64,000 bases of DNA from Staphylococcus succinus (GCF_029024945.1 NZ_CP118976.1:2480001-2544000); one strand, 5' to 3'; shown: positions 47,101 to 53,369, numbered from the stretch's first letter. Notes: a model not told the origin generated them from the letters alone. Made by a program: numbers and translations.

Positions 47101-50100
47101 AGTTAGAGACATCTGTAATGTGTTCTAAATTATTTGTTGGTAATGTTTTCAGCGTTTGGTTCTTAGTTAAATCAATCACTGTATTATCATAAGCGATATC
47201 ACTGTCTGGTGTTCTATCAGTGAGTAATACCGTTGCTTGACTATCTTCTAAAATATAGTTGATGCGATCTTTTGGATAATTTGGATCTACTGGAACATAC
47301 GCACCACCGGCTTTAAGGATACCGTATATACCAATCATCATTTCTAATCGACGATTTGTCATCAAGGCAACAAGAGAATCTGCTTTTACGCCTTCATTGC
47401 GTAATTGATGCGCTAGTTGATTCGCACGATCATTTAATGCTTGATAACTTAGACTTTCACCTTCATATGTGATGGCTGTTTTCTCTGGCGTTTTAGCTAC
47501 TTGATTTTCAAAACGTTCTACAAATGTTTGCGTGTTATTAAATGGCACTGTCGTATTATTAAAGTCATTAAATATGACATCTTTTTCATCTTGAGTCACC
47601 ATTTCAATATCACTAATTTTCAACTCTGGTTCTTCTGCTATGTTTGAAAGAAGTTCCATAAAGTGCGTTAACATACGCTCGATTGTATCTTGATCAAATA
47701 GTTCTTGCGCATACTCTAAAGCAATTTTGTATCCATCGTTATCGTGAATCGTCATACTTAAATCAAATTTAGCATTTGTAAATGATGCTTCTTTTTGTTC
47801 TGTTGACCAATCATCGATTTGGAAACTTTCATTTTCATTATTTTGGAATGTGAATAACACATCAAATAATGGATTACGTGTTAAGTCACGTTTCTCTACG
47901 ATTTCATCCACAAGCGCCTCTAATGGATATTCTTGATTATCAAATGCTCTCAAAGATGTATCTTTAACTTCAGAAAGCAATTGGTTAAACGATTTGTTAC
48001 GCTCTGGATTAGAACGCATTGCTAGTGTGTTTACAAACATACCTAACATGTTTTCTGTATCTTTATGTGTTCTTCCAGAAATCGGACTACCAACAACAAT
48101 ATCTTCTTGTCGACTATATTTGTGCAATAATACCATAAATGAAGATAGTAATATCATGTAATCTGTACTACCTGTCGCTTGCGATAATTGGTTAATTGCA
48201 TTTCTTGTTTTTTCAGGCATTTCCATGCTAACTGTTCTACCTGTAAAGCTTTGTTGGTTTGGTCTAGCATAATCGTATGGTAAGTCTAATACTGGCGCTT
48301 CTTCTTCAAATTGAGATACCCAGAATTCACGTTGTTCATTTAAATCACGAGAACGCATCCACTCACTATAATCTTTATATTGTACTTTTAATTCCTCTAA
48401 TGCACGACCTTTATACAATGCTGTAAATTCTTTAATAATTAGATTAATTGAAAAACCATCAGAGATAATATGATGCATATCAAATAATAAGATATATTGT
48501 TTTTCAGCACACTTCACTACTTTGACTCTTAATAAAGGCGCATGCGCTAAATCAAATGGTTCAACAAAATCACTTAATAGTGAATCATAATCATCTGTTT
48601 GGGCTTCTTCATAGTCGATATGAATGCTACCTTCTTCATCAATAATTTGAACTGGTTCCCCATCTACAGTATCAAAGTGTGTTCTCAATGCTTCATGACG
48701 GTTCACTAATGCTTGGAAAGTGCTTCTAACACGGTCTACATCAACATCACCGCGAATTTCTAACATACTCGCCATGTTATAAGCAGTTTGACCCTCCACC
48801 ATTTCATTTAACACATACAAGCGTTTTTGAGGTGAAGAAGTTAAATAATATGGTTTAGTTTCTGCTAAAGGAATGCGACGTTCGATAGCATCGCTCACTT
48901 CATTATCGATTACTTTTGTAAGAAGTGCTGCTGTTGGATTATCAAAAATCTTCTTAAGTGGTAAACGTTTTGAAGTCTTACTTTCAATTTCATTTATCAC
49001 ACTAATAGCTTTCAGTGAATGACCACCAATTTCAAAGAAATTATCAAAAATACTCACACGCTCTACATTCAATACAGTACTAAATATTTCAACAATCATT
49101 GTTTCCATATCGTTTCTAGGTGCAACATATTCTAAGTTACCTACTTTGATTTCTGGTAAGGCTTTTTTATTCAATTTACCACTTGAAGATACAGGTAATT
49201 CATCTACTTGCATCATATAACTTGGAACCATATATTCTGGCAATTGTTGACTCAAATCAGCTTTTAATGATTCAAAATCTATGTCTTGATTTGAAACAAT
49301 GTAAGTACAAATAGATAACTCGTCATCGATAATAGGTTTCGCAACAACTGCTACGTTTAAAATAGCATCATTTTTACGGAGCACGCTCTCGATTTCGCCT
49401 AATTCGATACGGTAACCACGTATTTTCACTTGCTCATCTATACGTCCTAGATAAGAAATGTTCCCGTCTTCATTCCATTGAGCCAAATCACCTGTGCGGT
49501 ATATTTTGCCTTCTCCAAATGGATTATCAACGAACTTTTCTTGTGTTAACTCTGGACGATTGAGATAACCTCTTGTGACATTAATACCGCCGATACATAA
49601 TTCTCCTGGGACACCGATTCCCATTAAATTATTATCTTCGTTCAAAATATATGCTTGCGTATTTGCAATCGGTTTTCCGATTGGCACGACATCATATTTA
49701 ACATTGCTATCAAAATCAAAGCTTGTCACATCGATTGTCGCTTCCGTTGGACCATATAAATTAATTAATTGTGTATCATTTTTACTACCGATAAGCTCAT
49801 TAAATTGGTTTACGATAGTTGGTTTTAATGCCTCACCACTTGCTAAGACATATCTTAAACTTGAAATCATCTGTGTTTGATTTGTGGATTTAATGAAATT
49901 GATAAACACATTAAACATAGAAGGTACAAAATGGACCATCGTTGGCGCATAGTTTTGTATAACTGAAGTAATTTTTTCCGGATTTCCTTCTTCGCCTGAT
50001 GGTAACAATACCGCTTGGGCACCAATCATTCCGAAACCAAATACTTCCCATACAGATACATCAAACGTAAATGGTGTTTTAAAGAATACAACATCTTCAT

Positions 50101-51976
50101 TACCAATATCATATTTATCTATCAACCAATTTAAGCGGTTCATAAGGCTTTCACCTGAAACAAGAACCCCTTTAGGTTTACCTGTTGTACCTGACGTATA
50201 AATGACATACATTAAATTCGATACATCTGTAATGTGTTCTAAATTGTCAGAAGGTAATGATGCTATTGTTTCATTATCTGAAATATCAATTACTTTTTTA
50301 TCGTATACAATCTCTTCTTGAAGTGCATTATCTGTTAATAGCACTGTTGGTTGACTATCTTCTAAGATATAGTTGATACGATCTGCTGGATAGTTTGGGT
50401 CGATTGGTACATATGCACCACCCGCTTTAATAATCCCATAGATGCCGACTAACATTTCTAAACTACGATTAGCCATAATAGCGACAAGAGAATCAGCCTT
50501 CACACCTTCAGAACGTAAACGATACGCCATTTGATTGACCTTAGCATTTAATGCTTTATAAGTCAGACTTTCCCCTTCGTACTTAATAGCTGTTTTGTTC
50601 GGATATTTAGATACTTGTTCTTCAAATCGTTCAATGAATGATTGTGTATTATTCAACGCTAAATCTGTATTATTAAAGTCATTTAAAATGATTTCTCTTT
50701 CTTCTCCAGAAACAATTTCAATATCTTTAATTTTTCGTTCAGGGTCTTCAATCATACTATTTAATACATTTAAGATAGTCTCGTGTAATTGATAAACGCC
50801 TGCTTCATCCAATACATCAATTTGATAGTCATAATCAATGTCTAAACCATTTTTACTACTTCTATTACTAATATTCACACTCAATGGCGCGTTGTTTGTT
50901 CCATTATCTAACCATTCGTCTGTAAAGCCATCATTCATAAATTCTGAATCATATTGTGCGTTCTGGAAGGACACGAAACAATCTACTAATCCCTTTTTAT
51001 TTCCACTATTTTCTACAATGTAGTCATAAGGGTATTTTCTGTGCTTCAGTACGTTAAGACTTTCTAATTTTATTTTGTTCAAATAAGATTTAATAGATAA
51101 ATTTTTATCCATTTCTACAATCATTGGTAAAACTCTTGAAAATATACCTGTTGACGTTTTTTCTTTTCGATTATTCCTATTATGTATGAGCAATCCAACT
51201 GAATTAGTCTTAGAAAGCGTTTTTTTATGTTTAATAACATGCATTATCGCCGAAAACAGGTTACTTATACTTACTTCATTTTCTTCACAAAAGCGCTTAA
51301 TATTATCTGTATCTTTATCAAGCAAGTGAATACTGATTCTTTTGCCTACTGCACTATCTAATGTTGTCTTTTCAAAAAGGATGTTATCTTCGAAATTTTC
51401 TAATTTTTCTAACCAGAATTCTTTATCTTTTGTAAATCTTTTTGAAGTTTCGTAGTCATTCTCTGAAGCAATTGCTTCAAAGTAAGTCGCGCTTTCTGTC
51501 TCCTCATCTTCTTTATCAACTAATTTTTTAACGAGGTTATCTACAATGATCGTTACACCCCACGCATCACTAATCAAATGGTGTTGTAACAAGAATATAC
51601 CTAAATGACCATCTGGGCATTTCGCTATAATGACCCTATACAGATCTTCATCCAAGGCAAAGATATTCATACTCGCAGTTTCTTTAACCCATTTTTCATA
51701 GCCAACTTCATCTTGATAAAAATCTACAAATTCAAAATCTTGATGTTCATAATCTACTAAATATTGCTTGTAATCCCCATCTTCTTTGGTAATTCTAATT
51801 CTAAGTGTGTCATGTTGTTCTATCACTTTATTGAAGGATTCGTTTATTTTTTCGTATCCTAATCCATTTTCTACATGAACCACACCAGCTATATTGTTAA
51901 TACTTGTGTTTTCATAAAATTGTTCGATTTGTAATATTTCTTTTTGTGCATAAGATAATAATTTTGTTTTTATCAA
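35180..51976 (-). CDS. Five-module nonribosomal peptide synthetase, (C-A-T)x5-R, serine-type adenylation domains
   Basis: 5598 residues; TTG start at 51976 with AGGAGG about 10 bases upstream. Domains: C1 (1-430, HHLISDAW near 130), A1, T1 (serine 987), then four C-A-T repeats (HHIISDGFS near 1167, 2205, 3243, 4281; A-core YTSGTTG at 593, 1631, 2669, 3708, 4746; T serines near 2025, 3063, 4102, 5140), and a terminal NAD(P)H reductase domain from about 5190 (GATGFFG near 5240, Y-x-x-x-K near 5397). Pocket codes by alignment to GrsA: A1 and A2 DVWHLSLIDK (classical serine), A3 DVWHISLVEK, A4 DVWHLSLIEK, A5 DVWHPSLIEK (serine-like). No epimerase, methylation or cyclisation domain. C1 is divergent, like starter domains that acylate the first residue. 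T5 has GGDS, the others GGHS. Predicted product: an oligo-serine-type pentapeptide aldehyde or alcohol, perhaps N-acylated. Expressed with the phosphopantetheinyl transferase and thioesterase. Confidence 0.95.
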   Translation of the reverse strand: MIKTKLLSYAQKEILQIEQFYENTSINNIAGVVHVENGLGYEKINESFNKVIEQHDTLRIRITKEDGDYKQYLVDYEHQDFEFVDFYQDEVGYEKWVKETASMNIFALDEDLYRVIIAKCPDGHLGIFLLQHHLISDAWGVTIIVDNLVKKLVDKEDEETESATYFEAIASENDYETSKRFTKDKEFWLEKLENFEDNILFEKTTLDSAVGKRISIHLLDKDTDNIKRFCEENEVSISNLFSAIMHVIKHKKTLSKTNSVGLLIHNRNNRKEKTSTGIFSRVLPMIVEMDKNLSIKSYLNKIKLESLNVLKHRKYPYDYIVENSGNKKGLVDCFVSFQNAQYDSEFMNDGFTDEWLDNGTNNAPLSVNISNRSSKNGLDIDYDYQIDVLDEAGVYQLHETILNVLNSMIEDPERKIKDIEIVSGEEREIILNDFNNTDLALNNTQSFIERFEEQVSKYPNKTAIKYEGESLTYKALNAKVNQMAYRLRSEGVKADSLVAIMANRSLEMLVGIYGIIKAGGAYVPIDPNYPADRINYILEDSQPTVLLTDNALQEEIVYDKKVIDISDNETIASLPSDNLEHITDVSNLMYVIYTSGTTGKPKGVLVSGESLMNRLNWLIDKYDIGNEDVVFFKTPFTFDVSVWEVFGFGMIGAQAVLLPSGEEGNPEKITSVIQNYAPTMVHFVPSMFNVFINFIKSTNQTQMISSLRYVLASGEALKPTIVNQFNELIGSKNDTQLINLYGPTEATIDVTSFDFDSNVKYDVVPIGKPIANTQAYILNEDNNLMGIGVPGELCIGGINVTRGYLNRPELTQEKFVDNPFGEGKIYRTGDLAQWNEDGNISYLGRIDEQVKIRGYRIELGEIESVLRKNDAILNVAVVAKPIIDDELSICTYIVSNQDIDFESLKADLSQQLPEYMVPSYMMQVDELPVSSSGKLNKKALPEIKVGNLEYVAPRNDMETMIVEIFSTVLNVERVSIFDNFFEIGGHSLKAISVINEIESKTSKRLPLKKIFDNPTAALLTKVIDNEVSDAIERRIPLAETKPYYLTSSPQKRLYVLNEMVEGQTAYNMASMLEIRGDVDVDRVRSTFQALVNRHEALRTHFDTVDGEPVQIIDEEGSIHIDYEEAQTDDYDSLLSDFVEPFDLAHAPLLRVKVVKCAEKQYILLFDMHHIISDGFSINLIIKEFTALYKGRALEELKVQYKDYSEWMRSRDLNEQREFWVSQFEEEAPVLDLPYDYARPNQQSFTGRTVSMEMPEKTRNAINQLSQATGSTDYMILLSSFMVLLHKYSRQEDIVVGSPISGRTHKDTENMLGMFVNTLAMRSNPERNKSFNQLLSEVKDTSLRAFDNQEYPLEALVDEIVEKRDLTRNPLFDVLFTFQNNENESFQIDDWSTEQKEASFTNAKFDLSMTIHDNDGYKIALEYAQELFDQDTIERMLTHFMELLSNIAEEPELKISDIEMVTQDEKDVIFNDFNNTTVPFNNTQTFVERFENQVAKTPEKTAITYEGESLSYQALNDRANQLAHQLRNEGVKADSLVALMTNRRLEMMIGIYGILKAGGAYVPVDPNYPKDRINYILEDSQATVLLTDRTPDSDIAYDNTVIDLTKNQTLKTLPTNNLEHITDVSNLMYVIYTSGTTGRPKGVLVAGESVMNRLNWVYDKYNIDSDDIICFKTPFTFDVSVWEIFGFAMVGAQAVLLPSGEEGNPEQITSLIQTSEATMVHFVPSMFNVFINYIKATKQAHLVSSLRYVLASGEALKPELVNQFNEYIGGKNNTQLINLYGPTETTIDVTSFETDSDVHYRAIPIGKPIANTQAYILDEDNHVMGIGVSGELVIGGVNVSNGYLNRPELTQEKFIDNPFGEGRLYRTGDLARWNADGNISYSGRIDEQVKIRGYRIELGEIESVLRQNNAVLDVAVITKPMVDDELAICVYIVSDQEIDFETVKTELNQKLPDYMVPSYMTQIDELPVSSSGKLNRRALPEIKVESKVYVAPETETESMLASIFESVLNIEQVSTNDNFFEIGGHSLKAIGIINKIESEVGKRLPLKLVFESPTIAQLAKVVDEYTENGAGQSIPQAEVQPYYLASSPQKRLYVLNEMVEGQTAYNMPSMLEIKGNVDVERVQSAFQKLVDRHEALRTHFETIKGEPVQVINETANIIVDYQETETEDEATLLNEFVQPFDLSKAPLLKVKIVKIAEQRYVLLYDMHHIISDGFSINLITKEFSALYHEQALEPIKVQYKDYSEWMRSRDLNDQREFWLSQFENEAPVLDLPYDYSRTNQQSFTGKTVSVEMPEDVQSAIHQLSQTTGSTDYMILLSSFMVLLHKYSRQEDVVVGSPISGRTHKDTEDMLGMFVNTLAMRAYPERNKSFNQLLSEVKDVALKAYDNQEYPLEELLDEVVEKRDLTRNPLFDVLFTLQNNEKQNLQIEDWSIEQKETSDTNAKFDLSMTIHENDGYKVSLEYAQELFSEDTVERMLAHFVEIISNVVRRPEQNISDIEIITDTERETILKQFNNTELALNNSVTFVERFEKQVEKTPHQIAISYEGESLTYLALNERANQLAHQLRNEGVKPNSLVGLMSRRHLDMMVAIYGILKAGGAYVPLDPEHPNERTNFILSDSQPRVLLSDDNVDYGIKYEGEIIKITNNSFLDNLPTENLPHVTNVSNLMYVIYTSGTTGKPKGVMVPYRSVMNRLNWMIDEFNLGHQDKILFKTPFTFDVSIWEVFGWAVMGGQAVLLPSGEESNPAKITSLIEAENISMVHFVPSMLSVFIDFIKTTTNDKAIASLNHVITSGEALKAEQVNQFNQLIGAENNTSLYNLYGPTETTVEVTYYPCFANETYHEIPIGKPIANAQAYVMNEDNNLLGIGVPGELCIGGIAVTDGYLNRPELTAEKFVDNPFGEGKMYRTGDLVKWSNDGQIDYIGRIDEQVKIRGYRIELGEIESLIAQIDYISEVAVVTQSGETNADLMIAAYVVSEASVDFDAIKATLGKKLPEYMIPTLMMQIESLPVTANGKLDKKGLPEIKLENKTYVEPRDETEATIAEVYSNVLNLDRVSALDNFFEIGGHSLRAISVINEIESKLSVRIPLKTIFENPTVSQLAKAIGNHANDVSSQEIPLAETKDHYLASSPQKRLYVLNEMMDGQTAYNMPSMLEVRGEVDVERVQHAFQSLVDRHEALRTHFDTVDSEPVQIIDEHANIEVDYEEASTDDYETLLNNFIRPFNLAHAPLLRVKVVKCAEQRYVLLFDMHHIISDGFSINLIIKEFTSLYHGQALEALQVQYKDYSEWMHTRDLEDQREFWLSQFEDEAPVLDLPYDYSRSVQQSYTGKTVSVEVPEALRHDIHKLSQATGSTDYMILLSSFNVLLHKYSRQEDIVVGSPISGRTHKDTENMMGMFVNTLAMRSYPERSKTFSQLLSEVKDTSLKAYDNQEYPLEALVDEIVETRDLTRNPLFDVLFTLQNNEKESLQIEDWSVEQKEPETTNAKFDLSMTIFEDDGYKISLEFAEELFNRDTVERMLAHYIEILTNSVQHPEQKISELEMITKQEKETIFNDFNDTTVAFNNTKTFVEIFEAQVAKTPDQTAITYEGESLTYEALNAKANQLANYLRIEGVKPNTLVGLMTNRRLEMMIGIYGILKAGGAYVPIDPNYPSDRINYILGDSKPSVLLTDQTLDATIDFNQAVLDLTDDSIVATQSTDNLSQVTDVTDLMYVIYTSGTTGKPKGVMVPYKGVMNRLHWMIDKYYISSEDTILFKTPFTFDVSVWEIFGLSMVGGQAILLPSGEESNPEKITSLIEQHKISMVHFVPSMLGVFIDFIKSTNKVNDIATVNYVLASGEALKAEQVNQFNDLIGEPNNSLLIDLYGPTEASIEVIYYPCTADQTYDTIPIGRPIANIQAYIMNEDNNLMGIGVPGELCIGGVGVTKGYLNRPDLTDEKFIDNPFGEGKLYRTGDLAKWSTEGNVEYLGRIDEQVKIRGYRIELGEIESLLRQIDHISDVAVVAKPMAGEELAICAYMVSDEGIDNDEIKSTLGQKLPDYMVPAYMTQIEQLPVTSNGKLDKKKLPDIKVESKAYVEPTNETEAVLASIYENVLNIDQVSINDNFFEIGGHSLKAIGVINKIEGAVGVRLPLKVMFESPTVAQLAKVVDDQANDFSGQTIPKAQPKPYYLTSSPQKRLYVLNEMAKGQTAYNMPSMLEIQGEVDLDRVQNVFQSLIARHETLRTHFENVDGDPVQIVNETAPITVAFEEVATDDYETLINDFVQPFDLSQAPLLRVKIVKLAEKHYALLFDMHHIISDGFSINLIIKEFTSLYHDQTLETLKVQYKDYSEWMHSRDLNDQREFWLSQFKEEAPVLDLPYDYIRPKSQSFTAKTVTAEMSEETRNALHQLTQTTGSTDYMILLSSFMVLLHKYSRQEDVVVGSSIAGRTHQDTENILGMFVNTLPMRAYPETNKSFKQLLSEVKDVSLKAYDHQEYPLEELVDEIVEKRDLTRNPLFDVLFTLQNNERESIQIEDWTVEPKEAASANAKFDLNMMIEDDGAYKVTLEYGAELFDDQTIERMLTHYMEILNDIAQQPEKNIGDIDITTADERTQVLETFNDTYKDMDNRRTFIDHFEAQVKRTPDRKAITYDGESMTYAELNAKANQLGHYLRGKGVKPNTLVGMLTNRTLDMMVGIYGILKAGGAYVPVDPNNPTDRINFMLEDSQPSLLLTDSPLDTAIQFDNEVIDLTAESIFTESSEENLEQVTNADDLMYIIYTSGTTGKPKGVIVSYEGVMNRINWMIDEFNIDSKDIVLFKTLYTFDVSVWEIFGFAMVGAQAVLLPSGEEGNPDAIATLIEKEQVTMVHFVPSMLGVFIDYVKSADRVNDIATINYIPASGEALKPEQVNRFNDLIGGPNDTVLIDLYGPTEASIEVVCNPLPASKVYDIIPIGRPISNVQIYILNEKHKLLGIGVPGELCIGGIAVTHGYLNRPELSEQQFIDNPFGEGKLYRSGDLAKWRSDGEIEYIGRIDEQVKIRGYRIELGEIASHLRQIDYISDVGVIVRPMVGDDLSICAYLVSDTDISFSDVKAELTQKVPDYMVPAYMMQIDQLPLTANGKLNKRALPEIEIESKAYVGPRNAVEATIIEAVENVLNTESVGVYDNFFEIGGDSIKAIKLTSELSKTYNISIKDIFELQTIERISEALDDSADTNLLTKLASLKEMNLDQTHQFSSEFMKEINDYKDNSAREYEVIASDAEKHGKNVLLTGATGFFGVYLLNYLLEDTDFNIYVMVRSNKEITGETKLNNNWIYYFESQMSDEYANRIHIVEGNIEADHLGIADDTYQALAHDIDIIVNAAANVNHFATKGASYGANVVGIEQLLQFAQDDNPKEIHHMSTISIASGKVENKAQLTFTEHDIDIGQKPNNVYLDSKIAAEKLLIASRDKGVNTNIYRLGNLQCDSRTGLFQKNEENNAFYSVIKSFKSLQKFPDLPHDSLEFTPVDQAAEACSKLIKNNQLSNEIHHIYNTHHLTLKQLMGVYNQHDYNIEKIQWNELMDYLMECIENGVKSDEINDFLLHTGILDNNMFNKSHFEVMDFKTNFILKKLDFEWKVTDNELLSKMITHPKNNF

Positions 51977-52104
51977 TTAAAGCGAACCTCCTATCGATAT
52001 ACAGTACATAACTTATAATAATATTATTTAAAGTATAATTCAATCATATTATACGTATTATATTTTGCATATAGTAAAATAAATTCCCATTTATCAATTT
52101 CTCA

Positions 52105-52133
52105 AACATTGTTAATAAAATTTTAACAATGTT
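52105..52133. promoter_or_regulatory. Inverted-repeat operator candidate upstream of the NRPS gene
   Basis: AACATTGTTAA and TTAACAATGTT form perfect 11-bp arms 7 bp apart, about 130 bp before the start codon. Each arm holds the small palindrome AACAwTGTT, centres 20 bp apart (two helix turns). A TTGAGA at its edge could be the -35 of the NRPS promoter; the region is too AT-rich to fix the -10. The rest of the 490-bp gap has only the terminator and the inverted repeat. Confidence 0.45.
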
Positions 52134-52326
52134 AAAAATATGTAAATTATAGATTATTATAAAATGCATATAAGAATTAAATTTTATTCGCAAGTAAAGA
52201 AATAATACACGTTTGAATTACGCAAAATTCTATATAAATAAAACTGAATTTTTAGATAATTAATTTCATATTTTTTCTCTTCCCTATAACTATTTAAAAT
52301 CTTTTATCATATAGTTATAGTATTAA

Positions 52327-52364
52327 AAAAGTACATCTTCAATAAATTGAAGATGTACTTTTTA
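52327..52364. terminator. Terminator between ssb and the NRPS gene
   Basis: AAAGTACATCTTCAAT pairs with ATTGAAGATGTACTTTT, T-run on both strands. It should stop rpsF-ssb transcripts before the NRPS gene; it lies just inside the left inverted repeat. Confidence 0.88.
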
Positions 52365-52385
52365 TCGTATTATATTTCACACATT

Positions 52386-52433
52386 CACACACATATATAA
52401 TACAATCACACATATTAAATTAAATCTTTTACA
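52386..52433 (+). repeat. Left inverted-repeat end of the NRPS cassette
   Basis: CACACACA, TAATACAAT (52398-52406), CACACATATTA (52407-52417), TAAATCTTTTA (52421-52431). The same blocks occur inverted at 33604-33653. It lies 35 bp past the ssb stop. The bounded segment is 18.8 kb. Confidence 0.55.
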
Positions 52434-52465
52434 TTTACAGTAACATTCACACAATGTTTGTAAAT

Positions 52466-52987
52466 TTAGAATGGTAAGTCATCATCGCTAATATCAATCG
52501 GTCCGTTTGCATTAGCAAATGGATTGTTTGATTGAGCATTATTATTCGATGAATTATTGTTGTTGTTTTGATAAGATGACGTATTTTGACCTGATTGTTG
52601 ACCACCAAAACTTTGTCCATAATCTTGAGAATTGTTATTCCCTTCTTGAGCATGGCGTTGGTTTTGATTTTTAGGTTCAAGGAATTGAACGCTATCACAA
52701 ACAACTTCTGTTACAAAAATACGACGTCCTTCTTGGTTTTCATAGCTACGTGATTGAATGCGACCGTCAACGCCAGCCAAACTACCTTTTGATAAGTAGT
52801 TATTCACATTATCTGCTTGCTTTCTAAAAACAACACAGTTTATGAAATCTGCTTCGCGTTCCCCTTGCGCATTTGTAAACGTACGGTTTACCGCTAAGGT
52901 AAAAGTCGCAACACTCACGCCTGAGGGTGTTGTTCTATATTCTGGATCTTTCGTTAAACGACCAACTAAAACAACTCTATTTATCAT
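52466..52987 (-). CDS. ssb: Single-stranded DNA-binding protein
   Basis: 173 residues. N-terminal OB fold (INRVVLVGRLTKDPEYR, ADFINCVVFRKQADN, SLAGVDGRIQSRSYENQEGRR), then an Asn/Gln-rich disordered linker, and the acidic tip DISDDDLPF that recruits repair and replication proteins. GGGGGTCG lies before the ATG as SD. Second gene behind rpsF (18 bp gap). Downstream comes not rpsR, as in most Firmicutes, but a terminator and the NRPS cluster. Confidence 0.98.
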   Translation of the reverse strand: MINRVVLVGRLTKDPEYRTTPSGVSVATFTLAVNRTFTNAQGEREADFINCVVFRKQADNVNNYLSKGSLAGVDGRIQSRSYENQEGRRIFVTEVVCDSVQFLEPKNQNQRHAQEGNNNSQDYGQSFGGQQSGQNTSSYQNNNNNSSNNNAQSNNPFANANGPIDISDDDLPF

Positions 52988-53005
52988 TTAAACGACCCCC
53001 AATTA

Positions 53006-53311
53006 TTATTTTCTAGTCTTATCTTCGTCTTCACGAATTACGATGTAACGGATGATATCGTCTGAAATTTTAGCTAAACGTTGGAATTCGTCAGTAGCTT
53101 CATTGTCTTCAGTTTGGATACGTACGATATTGTAGTAACCTTCGCTGAAATCATTAATTTCATAAGCTAAACGGCGTTTGCCCCAATCTTTAGCTTCTAA
53201 TACCTCTGAACCATTAGTACCTAAAATTCCGTTGAAACGTTCAACAACAGCTTTTTTAGCATCTTCCTCAATGTTCGGACGAACGATGTACATAACTTCA
53301 TATGTTCTCAT
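53006..53311 (-). CDS. rpsF: Ribosomal protein bS6
   Basis: 101 residues: RTYEVMYIVRPNIEEDAKKAVVE start, the KDWGKRRLAYEIN motif, and a charged C-terminal tail. It forms a dimer with S18 on the 30S platform. AAGGAGGTG precedes the ATG and is partly covered by the S6:S18-type leader structure. First gene of what is normally rpsF-ssb-rpsR. Confidence 0.98.
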   Translation of the reverse strand: MRTYEVMYIVRPNIEEDAKKAVVERFNGILGTNGSEVLEAKDWGKRRLAYEINDFSEGYYNIVRIQTEDNEATDEFQRLAKISDDIIRYIVIREDEDKTRK

Positions 53312-53326
53312 TTTATAATTGCACCT

Positions 53327-53369
53327 CCTTGTGGTCTATGCGGCTCGTCATCAATTGCGACAAGCAAGG
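53327..53369 (-). promoter_or_regulatory. S6:S18-type ribosomal leader upstream of rpsF
   Basis: On the minus strand CCTTG pairs with CAAGG, enclosing the stem CTTGTC/GACGAG and an unpaired CCG right after it; the 3' strand runs into the rpsF Shine-Dalgarno. This is the arrangement of the known S6:S18 autoregulatory leader, in which the S6-S18 complex recognises the CCG bulge. Confidence 0.6.

Noticed and set aside
36500..50200. Long repeated DNA in 35-52 kb as a possible transposon array or CRISPR
   Set aside because: The repeats are 3.1 kb apart, in frame, and explained fully by five homologous NRPS modules.
36408..51023. Several plus-strand frames of 60-100 codons inside the NRPS gene
   Set aside because: They are antisense shadows of the adenylation and condensation domains, recur at equivalent module positions, and lack ribosome sites.
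33500..52465. Target-site duplication next to the inverted repeats
   Set aside because: Only a weak shared ACATTT, not at the exact repeat borders, was seen; too short and offset in AT-rich DNA.
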